64,000 nucleotides of DNA from Alkalihalophilus marmarensis DSM 21297 (GTDB lineage Bacteria; Bacillota; Bacilli; Bacillales; Bacillaceae_D): NCBI RefSeq assembly GCF_000474275.2, contig NZ_ATAE01000038.1, positions 62,001 through 126,000 on the forward strand, written 5' to 3'. This document shows, piece by piece, positions 45,685-54,942 of this stretch. Position numbers and translations under genes: made by a program. The notes under the pieces were generated by a model, which saw only the letters and a list, made by a program, of their open reading frames with translations, had not been told where the DNA came from and made no database searches. Every line of letters starts with the position of its first letter. The stretch's first letter is position 1.

Positions 45685-48066
45685 TTAGTTACGTAACGGC
45701 TTTCCTTTTGTCAGCATGTATTGCATACGTTGTTGTGATTTCGGCTCACCAACAAGACTCAAGAACGCCTCACGCTCTAAATCAAGCAAGTATTGCTCAT
45801 CCACAAGTGTTCCTTTAGGGACGCGGCCGCCCGCTAAGACGAATGCAAGCTTCTCGGCAATCTTTAAGTCGTGATCAGAAATCATGCCGCCAAACTTCAT
45901 TGTTTTTGCTCCAAGCAACAGTGTCGCATAGCCTGTTTCACCAACTACAGGAATCTTCTTACGCTCTGGCGGACGATAGCCAGACTCTTCTAAGTGAATG
46001 ACTTGCTGTTTCGCACGGTGAATGACGTGTTCCCCATTCATTACAACCCCGTCGCGTTCACTTAAGAAGCCATTTTCACGCGCTTCATGAGCCGATGTTG
46101 CCACTTTTGCCATGGCAATCGTTTCAAATGTTTTATTTGCGATTGCTTGAAGGTCAATTTGTGCTCCTTGCGGCAGGCTTTCAAGGTTGCGAAGGTACAA
46201 TTCTTTGTTTCCTCCGCCGCCAGGAATGAGGCCGACGCCGACTTCAACAAGTCCCATATACGTTTCATGAGCTGCTTGAATGCTTGCAGAAGGCAGGCAG
46301 ATCTCTGCTCCGCCGCCAAGCGTCATTCCAAACGGTCCTGTGACAACAGGCTTTGCTGAATAACGTACATTGGCCATCGCTTGCTGGAACTGACGGATAA
46401 CTAAATCAATCTCAAAGAAATTATCATCTTGTGCTTCCATTAAGATCATCATTAAGTTCGCACCGACACAGAAGTTCTTTCCTTGGTTTGAGATCACAAG
46501 CCCTTTAAAGTTCTTTTCTACTTCTTCAATAGACTTATTAACCATTTGAATCACATCAAGGCCGATGGAATTGTTCGGTGAGTGGAATTCAAGCAATGCT
46601 ACATCATCACCGATATCAATAAGTGATGCACCGCTGTTTTTCATTACCACATTGTCTGGCTTTAATGATTTCAGATGGATGTTTTTAGGGTTTGATTCCA
46701 CACCCTTATATTCACCCTGGTGGAAGTAGCTTGATCCTTTATAGAATGTTTCGTTTCCTGTCTCAAGCATTTCCTTTACCCAGCCAGGAACCGTTTCGCC
46801 TTCTGCTTCCATACGTTCAACAGACTTGGCCACACCGATCGCATCCCACATTTCAAATGGACCAAGCTCCCAGCCGAAGCCCCAGCGCATTGCTTCATCA
46901 ACAGCTTTAATGTCATTTGCAATCTCATATGCTTTTTCAGCAGAGTATAATAAGGTTGGCTTCACTAAGTTCCAGATCAACTGTCCTGCACGATCATCTG
47001 CATAAGCAAGCACCTTTAACTTATCACCAGGCTTTTTCGCTTGTTTTGCTTGTTCTACAGAGGCTGCACGAAGCTTTTTACGCTCTTGGTATTCAAGCGT
47101 TACTGGATTAAGTTCTAAAATTTCTTTCCCCTTCTCCGTACGCTTTTGTACAAAGAAGCCTTGGCCGCTCTTGCTTCCGAGCATGCCTTTTTCAGCCATT
47201 TCCTTCATAAATGCAGGCGGGTCAAATACGTCTTTTTCCGCACCCTCCACTTCGTCAAACACATTTTTAGCAACGTGTAAGAATGTATCTAGTCCAACGA
47301 CATCTAATGTACGGAACGTCGCACTCTTCGGACGGCCGATTAAAGGTCCTGTTACAGAGTCAATCTCTCCAACAGAGTACTCCCCTTTAAGCATTTCATT
47401 AGCTGTTACTAAAAGTCCGTAAGTTCCGATACGGTTTGCGATAAAGTTAGGTGTATCTTTACACTCAACCACACCTTTACCAAGTGTATCTTCAGCAAAC
47501 GCTTTCACAAATGACAGTACGTCTGGATTTGTTTTCTCTGTTGGAATCACCTCTAAAAGCTTTAAGTAGCGAGGCGGGTTAAAGAAGTGCGTTCCAAGGA
47601 AATGTGCTTGGAAATCTTCTGAACGGCCTTCTGCCATTGCTTCAATGGAGATTCCGGATGTATTAGAAGTGACGATTGTACCAGGTGTACGAACCGCATC
47701 CACTTTTTCAAATAACTGACGTTTAATATCTAAGTTCTCAACGACTACTTCAATAATCCAATCAACCTCGCTAAGACGCGCTAGGTCATCTTCTAAGTTG
47801 CCTGGCTCAATGTATGTAGCAAGTGATTTAGTTGCAAGCGGAGCTGGTTTTTGTTTAGCCAGACGCTTAATTGACTCTGTACTGATACGATTACGAACGG
47901 CTTTGCTCTCAAGCGTTAAGCCCTTTGCTTCCTCTTGTGGTGTTAACTCTCTTGGAACAATGTCTAATAATAATGATGGGATTCCGATATTTGCAAGGTG
48001 AGCAGCAATTCCAGAGCCCATAACTCCCGATCCAATGACAGCTGCTTTTTTAATTTGTCTACCCAT
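45685..48066 (-). CDS. fadN: 3-hydroxyacyl-CoA dehydrogenase / enoyl-CoA hydratase FadN
   Basis: A 793-residue bifunctional enzyme. The N-terminal part is a 3-hydroxyacyl-CoA dehydrogenase (Rossmann motif AAVIGSGVMGSGIAAHLANIG; THFFNPPRYLKLLEVIP; FIANRIGTYG). The C-terminal part is a crotonase fold (residues about 470-700: KPVVTGPFGMTLGGGAEI, then GLIPGGGGNKEL). The dehydrogenase-first order is the Gram-positive FadN type, opposite to E. coli FadB. First gene of the operon, behind a FadR-type operator. Confidence 0.94.
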   Translation of the reverse strand: MGRQIKKAAVIGSGVMGSGIAAHLANIGIPSLLLDIVPRELTPQEEAKGLTLESKAVRNRISTESIKRLAKQKPAPLATKSLATYIEPGNLEDDLARLSEVDWIIEVVVENLDIKRQLFEKVDAVRTPGTIVTSNTSGISIEAMAEGRSEDFQAHFLGTHFFNPPRYLKLLEVIPTEKTNPDVLSFVKAFAEDTLGKGVVECKDTPNFIANRIGTYGLLVTANEMLKGEYSVGEIDSVTGPLIGRPKSATFRTLDVVGLDTFLHVAKNVFDEVEGAEKDVFDPPAFMKEMAEKGMLGSKSGQGFFVQKRTEKGKEILELNPVTLEYQERKKLRAASVEQAKQAKKPGDKLKVLAYADDRAGQLIWNLVKPTLLYSAEKAYEIANDIKAVDEAMRWGFGWELGPFEMWDAIGVAKSVERMEAEGETVPGWVKEMLETGNETFYKGSSYFHQGEYKGVESNPKNIHLKSLKPDNVVMKNSGASLIDIGDDVALLEFHSPNNSIGLDVIQMVNKSIEEVEKNFKGLVISNQGKNFCVGANLMMILMEAQDDNFFEIDLVIRQFQQAMANVRYSAKPVVTGPFGMTLGGGAEICLPSASIQAAHETYMGLVEVGVGLIPGGGGNKELYLRNLESLPQGAQIDLQAIANKTFETIAMAKVATSAHEARENGFLSERDGVVMNGEHVIHRAKQQVIHLEESGYRPPERKKIPVVGETGYATLLLGAKTMKFGGMISDHDLKIAEKLAFVLAGGRVPKGTLVDEQYLLDLEREAFLSLVGEPKSQQRMQYMLTKGKPLRN

Positions 48067-48173
48067 TGTTCTCCCCCTTAATCGTTAGTTCTGATTGATC
48101 CATTAGGATAAATGATTTGTCCAAGCCTTACCTTATATATGATTGCTGTTGATTTCATATGCAGGAAACCTAC

Positions 48174-48191
48174 CGAATGAATACTCATTCA
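48174..48191. promoter_or_regulatory. FadR-type operator of fadN-fadA-fadE
   Basis: GAATGAATACTCATTC is palindromic and, with flanks, matches the B. subtilis FadR consensus TGAATGA-N4-TCATTCA at all but the first base. It lies about 110 bp upstream of the fadN start. FadR, a TetR-family repressor released by long-chain acyl-CoA, is expected to bind. The remaining gap to 48496 shows no gene. Confidence 0.8.
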
Positions 48192-48496
48192 TTATTTCCT
48201 CAAAAAAAAGGCAACGAGCAATTTGTCGTAACTTCTATCTTTATAATAAATGAATTGTCGTTCAGTTGCAATACATAATTCTGAAAATTATCATCTTTCT
48301 TATTGTTTGATCAAATATTATTAATTAAATGTTTGTTTAATGCCTTTATATTTATGGCTCCCCACCTCATATTTCCATTGTTTTGTAAACTGTCCTAGTT
48401 GTTCATAGCATATATCTCGCCCTGTTCCCTAACACTAAAGCTGTATCAAAAAGCTTGGTACGCAAGATTTTCTATGATCAAAAGGAGGTTTTCCTT

Positions 48497-48805
48497 ATGC
48501 AACAACAACCAACACCACAACAGCAAGCTATGCAACAAGGAAACATGTCTCAATCACAAACGGGGCAAATGCAGTATCCTGAACCGCCGCAAGTGATTAC
48601 AACAAAAGACTCTCTATATTTAAATGATATGCTTTCGTGGAATTTACTTGCCGCAAAAAAAGCCCATTTTTTTGCTGAGCAATGTCAGGACCAAGAGATT
48701 AAGCAAGCACTTGAGAAAGCTGGTATGATGCATCAGCAGCACTATGAGAAAATCTTAACGCATTTGCAGCCGACTCAAGCTCAATCAACTATTCCAATGC
48801 AGTAA
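48497..48805 (+). CDS. CotF-like spore coat protein, first copy
   Basis: A 102-residue protein with a glutamine-rich N-terminus (MQQQPTPQQQAMQQ) and a helical CotF-like domain (LYLNDMLSWNLLAAKKAHFF, then MMHQQHYEKILTHL). CotF-family proteins are spore coat components; this one corresponds in position to B. subtilis YusN, next to fadN. The start at 48497 follows AAAGGAGG; the frame opens 14 codons earlier. A second, related gene follows 48 bp downstream. Confidence 0.75.
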   Translation: MQQQPTPQQQAMQQGNMSQSQTGQMQYPEPPQVITTKDSLYLNDMLSWNLLAAKKAHFFAEQCQDQEIKQALEKAGMMHQQHYEKILTHLQPTQAQSTIPMQ

Positions 48806-48853
48806 GCTTTAGCATCAGTTAATTAGCATTAAGTTAATTAGGAGGAATCTCAT

Positions 48854-49225
48854 ATGAATCAACAGCAACAGCAACAACAACAGCAAAACAAAATTAAAAA
48901 TCCAGAGCTTCAAGTTCCTAAAAATACGCAAATGTCTGAGCGTGATTTCATTAACGATCAGCTTGCAACAGAAAAATACATGACGTCTTCTTACAGCATT
49001 GCTTTAAACGAAGCAAGCCACGCTGCTTTGTATCAGGACTTAGCCGGCATTTGCCAGCAAACGCAAGACTGTCAGCGCGATTTGTATAATGTGATGTTCC
49101 GAAAAGGATTCTATGCGCTAGAAGCTGCTGAAGCACAGAAAATGCAGCAAAGCTATCAACAATTCCAAGGCTACACAAACCAGCTTCCTTATGGAAATGG
49201 CAGCGGCAATCCTTCGATGAACTAA
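48854..49225 (+). CDS. CotF-like spore coat protein, second copy
   Basis: A 123-residue CotF-family protein: a polyglutamine start (nine consecutive Q), then LQVPKNTQMSERDFINDQLA, TEKYMTSSYSIALNEASHAA, and FRKGFYALEAAEAQKM. The ferritin-like helical pair is typical for CotF. It follows the first coat gene as an operon with a shared terminator. The Q-rich N-terminus, also found in the first copy, could take part in coat cross-linking, but that is speculative. Confidence 0.82.
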   Translation: MNQQQQQQQQQNKIKNPELQVPKNTQMSERDFINDQLATEKYMTSSYSIALNEASHAALYQDLAGICQQTQDCQRDLYNVMFRKGFYALEAAEAQKMQQSYQQFQGYTNQLPYGNGSGNPSMN

Positions 49226-49233
49226 AAAAATAG

Positions 49234-49265
49234 AGCTGCCTTATAGCGGGCAGCTCATTTTTATT
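49234..49265. terminator. Terminator of the coat genes
   Basis: GAGCTGCC/GGCAGCTC stem, A and T runs on both sides. It also lies directly downstream of array copy 4 when read on the minus strand. Confidence 0.88.
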
Positions 49266-49270
49266 GGAAT

Positions 49271-49444
49271 GACGCAATGACTCTGTGAAGCGATACAATT
49301 ATGCTTTCAATTGACGCATTTTTCTTTGGAATGGGCGCAATTACAATGAATTGACGCAATTTAGTCATTAAGCGACGCAATCACTCGATGAACAAACGCA
49401 ATCAGCTCACTTACTGACGCATAAACGTCCAGAAAATATACAAT
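49271..49444 (-). repeat. 21-bp-phased nine-unit array, copy 4 (reverse)
   Basis: On the plus strand GACGCAAT-like units start at 49271, 49292, 49313, 49334, 49353, 49374, 49395, 49416 and 49437. Read on the minus strand this is five units, the 19-bp step (49353 to 49334), then four. Minus-strand unit 1 is ATTGTATA, unit 2 ATGCGTC, unit 7 ATGCGTC and unit 8 ATTGTATC, the same order as copy 1. It lies between the coat-gene terminator and the mtlD stop. Confidence 0.88.
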
Positions 49445-49489
49445 TACTTCATCCTTGAGTTGCGCCTGCACTCCAAATAAAGCCGTTTA

Positions 49490-50635
49490 TCATGCTTCTA
49501 TTTCTGCTTTAATCTGTGTAACCAATGGGTGGTCTGCAGATAATGATGTCACCTCAATAATGGTCTCTGTCACACCTTTTTCCTTCAGCATGCTCTGAAT
49601 CTTAACGCTCTCTTCATCTGAAGGAACATCAAATTGAAATGCTGCGGCTGCCACTTTAACCAGATGAGGCGCCTTAATCCCACGATTATAAAGCTGCACA
49701 AGCGGCCCAATCAGCCTGTCAGAAGCACTTAGCTTTCGTAGGGGATTTCTTCCAACTCGCTCAACAGGATCTGACAGATGTACATTTTCAAATCGGTTGA
49801 TGATTTTTTCGCGGTATTCCTTTAGTTCTGCTCCATCAAATTGATACTTCTCTTCTAAGAGACGGCTCGTTTCTTTCAATACTTCCTCTAGTTCCTTACG
49901 AATCGATTGATCTGCCACCGCCTCTGCAATCGAAGGAATTCCTTGTGCAAATCCTACATACGCCAGGCAGGCATGGCCGGTATTCACTGTATACAGCTTT
50001 CGCTCAATATAAGGATTGAGTTCTTCTACATAGTTCACCCCTTGAAGACGCTCTCCTGTCTTCATGCCTTTTGCAGCCACAACCCATTCAAAGAAAGGCT
50101 CTACAAGTACATTTAATCCGTCTCTCGTTTGATTAGGAACAATTCGGTCTACAGCGGCATCGGGGAATCCAACGTTCGCTAAGATTGCTTCTTTTGCTTT
50201 ATTGTCTTTCATCTCATCTAAGACATGTCCTTTTAACGTCGTTGATGCACCAATCGCATTTTCACACGCAATGACATCGACTGCACCAGCTCCTGCTTCC
50301 ACTCGCTTTAATAACCCTTTTGCAAGAATCGGTGCGATCAGCGGAAGAATATTAACTCCAGCAGACACCGTAATTAAATCAGCTTTTGCTAACGTATCTA
50401 TGACCTCATCTGCTTGGGTTTGACTGTTCAACCCGTAAACATTTTTGATAAGGACCGTTTCTTCTTTTTCCTGAGCTAAACGAATGTAATACGATTTTTG
50501 CTCGTTTAACTGGTCAATTAAAGGCTGGGCGACATCAACAAAGTAAATGTCATAGCCATTTTTATGGAGTACTTCTCCAATAAAGCCTCGTCCAATATTT
50601 CCGGCTCCAAAGTGTACAGCAAGCATATTACTCAA
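49490..50635 (-). CDS. mtlD: Mannitol-1-phosphate 5-dehydrogenase
   Basis: A 381-residue NAD-dependent enzyme that converts mannitol 1-phosphate to fructose 6-phosphate. It has the N-terminal Rossmann motif VHFGAGNIGRGFIGEVL, CENAIGAS near residue 125, the catalytic lysine block ERKLYTVNTGHACLAY near residue 210, and RNPLRKLSASDRL. It overlaps mtlF by 8 bp and ends the mtlA-R-F-D operon. Confidence 0.95.
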   Translation of the reverse strand: MSNMLAVHFGAGNIGRGFIGEVLHKNGYDIYFVDVAQPLIDQLNEQKSYYIRLAQEKEETVLIKNVYGLNSQTQADEVIDTLAKADLITVSAGVNILPLIAPILAKGLLKRVEAGAGAVDVIACENAIGASTTLKGHVLDEMKDNKAKEAILANVGFPDAAVDRIVPNQTRDGLNVLVEPFFEWVVAAKGMKTGERLQGVNYVEELNPYIERKLYTVNTGHACLAYVGFAQGIPSIAEAVADQSIRKELEEVLKETSRLLEEKYQFDGAELKEYREKIINRFENVHLSDPVERVGRNPLRKLSASDRLIGPLVQLYNRGIKAPHLVKVAAAAFQFDVPSDEESVKIQSMLKEKGVTETIIEVTSLSADHPLVTQIKAEIEA

Positions 50636-51062
50636 CCTCGTTGAAGAAGCTCATTAATTCTTCTTTTGAACCTGCATTTAAAATCTGCTGTAGTGTATCC
50701 TCTTCAGAGCATGTGATTGCAATATTTGATAGGATTGATAAGTGTTCATCCCCTTTACCTGCAATACCAATGACAAGCTTTACTTCGTTTCCATCCCAAT
50801 CAATCGGCTGGTCTAGGAGCATAATCGTAATACCTGATTCGATCACTTCTTTTTTCGCATCTTCTGTTCCGTGCGGGATCGCTAAGAAGTTCCCCATATA
50901 AGTTGATGTCAGCTCTTCACGCTCCATCATTTTGTTTATATACTCTGCGTTGACATAGCCGTTTTTATGAAGAAGCCCCCCCACAGTCTGAATCGCATCC
51001 TCCTTCGTTTGCACATTCTCACCGTGTAAAATATTCTCTAGTTGTAATACTGCTTTAGCCAT
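50628..51062 (-). CDS. mtlF: PTS mannitol-specific EIIA component
   Basis: A 144-residue EIIA of the mannitol/fructose type. The phosphorylated histidine is in FLAIPHGTEDAKKEV near residue 64. It passes phosphate from HPr to the EIIB domain of MtlA and to MtlR. It is 13 bp downstream of mtlR and overlaps mtlD. Confidence 0.93.
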   Translation of the reverse strand: MAKAVLQLENILHGENVQTKEDAIQTVGGLLHKNGYVNAEYINKMMEREELTSTYMGNFLAIPHGTEDAKKEVIESGITIMLLDQPIDWDGNEVKLVIGIAGKGDEHLSILSNIAITCSEEDTLQQILNAGSKEELMSFFNEVE

Positions 51063-51075
51063 GTTTGATACACTC

Positions 51076-53217
51076 CTATTTTTGTAATTTAGTAATTAAA
51101 TACTCTTTCAGTTTTTTCTCAAGCAAGGTAAAAATCTCTTGCTCATCACCCGTTTCAAATTGACGGATGGATTCGCTGCTTTCTATGACAAGAGCACTAA
51201 TGAAACTCATTAATTCAAGCCCTTCTCTATTCCATTCCAGCGGGGCGAGCATCAATAAAATCCGTTTCACTTCAGTGTCTTCATTGTCCATTCCACGTAA
51301 AAGCATCGATTCTTCTAGCTCATGTACAGTAAACGTCGCAATGTCTACGGCATCACTTCGGGTGTGGAATAGAGCAAGCGTTGTTCCTGGAATGGCAAGG
51401 CCTCCTAGCTCTTCCCTTTTCATTAACGCATCTGCAACTAATTCGCTATTACGAACAAGTGAGCTGTCTTCCTGGTCTTTCGCTAATTGAATAATTAACT
51501 CATTCAGTGACTCACACACAGGCCAACTCTTTAATTTGAAATGAGATAACACTGAATTAATCAAGGAACTGAGCTGCTCGATATAACCGAGTTCACTCAA
51601 AACCGTTTCTTTCGCCCATTTGTTATCAGAAGCGCTCTCAGCATCTATTTGATGTTCCATCTTGCTTACCTCTTTTGCGTCAGCAGCCTGTTCTTTCGTC
51701 TTATTGTTTGGGTTCCAATTGTATGAATGGATATACTGACGGATCCGGTCCACTTCTTTTTTAGATAAAAATGGATTAACGAGAAAATAAGGATCAATTG
51801 ACATTAAGGGAACCGTTGAGATAACCACTGTATGGTCAGGAATCTGATCCTGGGTAATATCAAATGCTGACATATGCGTAATCCCCTGAATTTCTGGGAT
51901 CTCTTTTTCAAGCCTTGTTGCTAAAAGCTTAGATGTCCCAATGCCGCTTGAACAAATGACAATCGCTTTTATCACAGCTTTCTTTTTCGACCGTTCAATG
52001 GCTGATCCAAAATGCATCACAAGATACCCAATCTCTTCATCTGGAAATGACCACGTCGGAAAAATTTCGACTACACATTCTTTGATCGTATTAAATAAAG
52101 GCGCGTAACCTTCTTTAATAGCAGGAAGCATCGAATTATAAATTTTCATTCCTTGCTCCATACGAAACAATGCAGGTTTTAAATGGCTGATCAACCCTTC
52201 TAACAATGAGTGATCATTGGTTAACGCGACTCCTGTGCGAACACCAACTGCTTCGATTAATTTCTTCGCCCGCATCGCAATATCAAGTGACGTTTCCTGA
52301 AAAAAGAAGCTGCCATCATCCCCTTGCTTAGCTCCGAGTAAATGCATCGCTACATAAGCGACCTCTATTTGAGGAATATCGATGGAAAAGGTTTCTTCGA
52401 GCTTTTTAACTAACCGTTTAGCTGCTTCATATTCCTTTGTTTTTAACACTTTTTCAAATCCCTCGGAATGCTTTTCAATTTTCTCGCCACGCTTGATACG
52501 ATCAACTGCTAAGCTTAAATGAACAGCTAAACCAACATAGGAGACATCTGCAATCGGCTCCCCATCTCTCCGAAGCTCATGCAGCGTTTCCAGCACTTTT
52601 AAAATGACGTTTAGATCAATTAAATAAAGAAGCTTTTCAGACGCTTGTTCCCCAAGTTCACTTTTTAAGCGGTAAGACTCCAGGATAGACACCAGCTCTT
52701 CCTCGCTCACTTTGTCTGTAATCAACCGTCTGAGCGCCATTCTTTTTTTAGGTTCATCCCCTTGTATTTCAATCCCGTAACTGCGCTTGCGCACCATTTC
52801 AAGATCAAATGACTGCAGCCAATCATTGATTTTATTTAAATCATTGCTGATCGTAGCTATCGTTACACCAATTTCTTTGGCTAACGTAAACAGCTTCACC
52901 GGCTCTCGTTCTTGCAGGAGAATAGATAGGAGCAGCTGCTGCCGCTCCCAAGGTGTATACTCATTAGGCTCAGATTCTGTAATGAGCTCTTTTAACTCTA
53001 TCTTTTTAGTATCTCTTCCGGTGAGCTTTAACCCAACACCCGACTGCCTTTCTAACGTCAGTTCATATTGAGTTAACATCTGCTCAATCCCTTGTATATC
53101 TCGATGGATCGTTCGTGTGCTGACATTTAATCGGTCGGCTATTTCCTTAATCGTGATGCCTTGTTCGGCTTCGATTAAATACTGAATGATATGTCTTTCC
53201 CTTGCTGACAAATACAT
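51076..53217 (-). CDS. mtlR: Mannitol operon transcriptional activator MtlR
   Basis: A 713-residue PTS-regulated activator. In order: two N-terminal HTH domains (YLIEAEQGITIKEIADRLNV and a second near residue 100), two PRD domains (with HLSLAVDRIKRGEK, AMHLLGAKQ, LVMHFGSA), an EIIB-Gat-like domain (VICSSGIGTSKLLATRLEKE near 405) and an EIIA-like domain with TLALFHTRSD near residue 600. Phosphorylation of the PRD, EIIB and EIIA parts tunes its activity. The start at 53217 follows GGGGGTGA; the frame opens six codons earlier. It lies inside the operon between mtlA and mtlF. Confidence 0.93.
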   Translation of the reverse strand: MYLSARERHIIQYLIEAEQGITIKEIADRLNVSTRTIHRDIQGIEQMLTQYELTLERQSGVGLKLTGRDTKKIELKELITESEPNEYTPWERQQLLLSILLQEREPVKLFTLAKEIGVTIATISNDLNKINDWLQSFDLEMVRKRSYGIEIQGDEPKKRMALRRLITDKVSEEELVSILESYRLKSELGEQASEKLLYLIDLNVILKVLETLHELRRDGEPIADVSYVGLAVHLSLAVDRIKRGEKIEKHSEGFEKVLKTKEYEAAKRLVKKLEETFSIDIPQIEVAYVAMHLLGAKQGDDGSFFFQETSLDIAMRAKKLIEAVGVRTGVALTNDHSLLEGLISHLKPALFRMEQGMKIYNSMLPAIKEGYAPLFNTIKECVVEIFPTWSFPDEEIGYLVMHFGSAIERSKKKAVIKAIVICSSGIGTSKLLATRLEKEIPEIQGITHMSAFDITQDQIPDHTVVISTVPLMSIDPYFLVNPFLSKKEVDRIRQYIHSYNWNPNNKTKEQAADAKEVSKMEHQIDAESASDNKWAKETVLSELGYIEQLSSLINSVLSHFKLKSWPVCESLNELIIQLAKDQEDSSLVRNSELVADALMKREELGGLAIPGTTLALFHTRSDAVDIATFTVHELEESMLLRGMDNEDTEVKRILLMLAPLEWNREGLELMSFISALVIESSESIRQFETGDEQEIFTLLEKKLKEYLITKLQK

Positions 53218-53247
53218 TGAATCACCCCCGTTCATCCGGCGAGTTTT

Positions 53248-54717
53248 TTATTCGTCACCCTTTAATTCATTGACAATCTCATCGTACTTTGCACCATTCA
53301 TAAAGTTTTCAACTGAAATATGCGTTTTATTCGGCTGCTTTTGTTTTGCGCGATCCGTTAAATCTTTATGAGTAATAATTAAATCAGCATCATCTGGAAT
53401 CTGATTAATTGCTTTATTTGTTACTTCAATTGAGAGCCCTGCTTTGTTCACTTTATTTCGCAAGATCGAGGCTCCCATCGCACTTGATCCCATACCGGCA
53501 TCACATGCAAAGATGATCTTATTAATCTTGCTTGGGTCAAGTTTTCCTGCTTGATCAGCAGTTGTTGTTACTTCTTCTGTTGTTTCAGATGTTGATTCAG
53601 CTGTTAAAGCACCGCTGACACTGCTTTTCTTGCCCTTCATATCTTCCATTTTTGACGTTGCTTCTTCTAAACCATCTTCGTCATCTTTTGAACTTTTTAA
53701 AATAAGAGATGCGACAGCAAACGAAACAGCTGTTGCCACAATGACACCTAACAGCACTCCTAAATGATCCCCGCGAGGCGTCATCAGCATGTAAGCAATA
53801 ATACTTCCCGGTGATGGTACGGCTACTAATCCTACGTTAAACAGCATGAATGTGAATACACCGCTCGCACCGCCGGCGATGGCTGCTAATAAAAGCATCG
53901 GCTTCATTAAGATGTACGGGAAGTAGATTTCGTGAATCCCCCCAAAGAAGTGAATCACTGCCGCTCCACCAGAAGAATACTTCGCTGCTCCTCTTCCAAA
54001 CACTAAGAAGGCAAGTAAAATCCCAAGACCAGGACCAGGGTTAGACTCTAGCATAAATAGAATTGATTTCCCTGTTTCTGTGGCTTCTTGAATACCTAAT
54101 GGCCCAAGGATACCGTGGTTAATGGCATTGTTTAAAAATAATACTTTCGCTGGTTCAACAAAAATACTCGCAATCGGGAGCATTCCAGCATCTACAATGA
54201 CACGTACACCTGCTGCTAAAATACCATTAAAGGCTAAGACAATTGGACCTACCCCAAGATAAGCAAGCAGTGTGAGAAATAACCCGACAAATCCAGCCGT
54301 AAAGTTATTGACCAGCATTTCAAATCCAGAGCGTACTTTTCCTTCAAATAATTGATCGACCTTCTTAATCGCATATCCGCCAAGCGGCCCCATAATCATC
54401 GCACCGATAAACATCGGAATATCTGCACCGACGATCACACCCATGGCAGCTGTTGCTCCGACTACCCCTCCACGTGCGTCATAGACCATCTTACCCCCTG
54501 TAAACGCAATCAATAATGGAAGTAAATATATAATCATTGGATCAACCAGCTGAACTAAATTTTCATTAGGCATCCATCCGGTTTCTATAAATAGGGCTGT
54601 AATAATCCCCCAAGCAATAAATGCTCCTATATTAGGCATAATCATGCCGCTTAAATAACTGCCAAATCGCTGAATCTTTGCTTTTACACCAGCGTTTTTT
54701 CTTTGTTCGTTTGGCAT
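53248..54717 (-). CDS. mtlA: PTS mannitol-specific EIICB component
   Basis: A 489-residue membrane permease: an EIIC domain with about 6-8 membrane segments (residues 10-340; MIMPNIGAFIAWGII, FGGIHEIYFPYILMKP), a linker rich in Ser/Thr/Glu, and a C-terminal EIIB domain with the phosphocysteine in IIFACDAGMGSSAMG near residue 400. There is no fused EIIA; that is encoded by mtlF. The start at 54717 is at a better distance from GGGGGAGG than the ATG two codons earlier. Confidence 0.95.
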   Translation of the reverse strand: MPNEQRKNAGVKAKIQRFGSYLSGMIMPNIGAFIAWGIITALFIETGWMPNENLVQLVDPMIIYLLPLLIAFTGGKMVYDARGGVVGATAAMGVIVGADIPMFIGAMIMGPLGGYAIKKVDQLFEGKVRSGFEMLVNNFTAGFVGLFLTLLAYLGVGPIVLAFNGILAAGVRVIVDAGMLPIASIFVEPAKVLFLNNAINHGILGPLGIQEATETGKSILFMLESNPGPGLGILLAFLVFGRGAAKYSSGGAAVIHFFGGIHEIYFPYILMKPMLLLAAIAGGASGVFTFMLFNVGLVAVPSPGSIIAYMLMTPRGDHLGVLLGVIVATAVSFAVASLILKSSKDDEDGLEEATSKMEDMKGKKSSVSGALTAESTSETTEEVTTTADQAGKLDPSKINKIIFACDAGMGSSAMGASILRNKVNKAGLSIEVTNKAINQIPDDADLIITHKDLTDRAKQKQPNKTHISVENFMNGAKYDEIVNELKGDE

Positions 54718-54760
54718 GTTCATTCCTCCCCCAAAAAGTAATAAATCTTATACTCTAATA

Positions 54761-54775
54761 GTAAAGCGCTCTCAT
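54761..54775 (-). promoter_or_regulatory. Candidate cre site in the mtlA promoter
   Basis: On the minus strand TGAGAGCGCTTTAC resembles the catabolite-responsive element TGWAANCGNTNWCA with the central palindrome AGCGCT and about three mismatches. It lies just upstream of a TATAAG-like -10 box (minus strand, near 54750). CcpA control of mtl genes is known in Bacillus. Confidence 0.45.
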
Positions 54776-54801
54776 AGGCTTCTCAACACTATCTAAATGC
54801 A

Positions 54802-54829
54802 ATTTCGTCAATGTCCTTAGTGACAAAAT
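54802..54829. promoter_or_regulatory. Candidate MtlR binding site
   Basis: Inverted repeat ATTTCGTCA and TGACAAAAT with a 10-bp spacer, about 35-60 bp upstream of the likely -35 region of mtlA. Position and TTGTCA-type arms fit an activator site for MtlR. Confidence 0.45.
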
Positions 54830-54880
54830 TAAAAACATCTTTTGGAAAACACCATCAGTATTATTTATTTAATCTTATTA

Positions 54881-54916
54881 TTGACAAATATTTGTAACCG
54901 TAATATGGTTAGTTAC
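54881..54916 (+). promoter_or_regulatory. Promoter and candidate auto-operator of the GntR-ABC operon
   Basis: TTGACA (54881-54886) and TATGGT (54904-54909) are 17 bp apart. GTAACC (54894-54899) and GGTTAGTTAC (54907-54916) form an inverted repeat over the spacer and -10 box. YtrA-type regulators bind such sites at their own promoters. Confidence 0.6.
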
Positions 54917-54942
54917 ATAAGTAATGAACCAAGGAGGTAATG

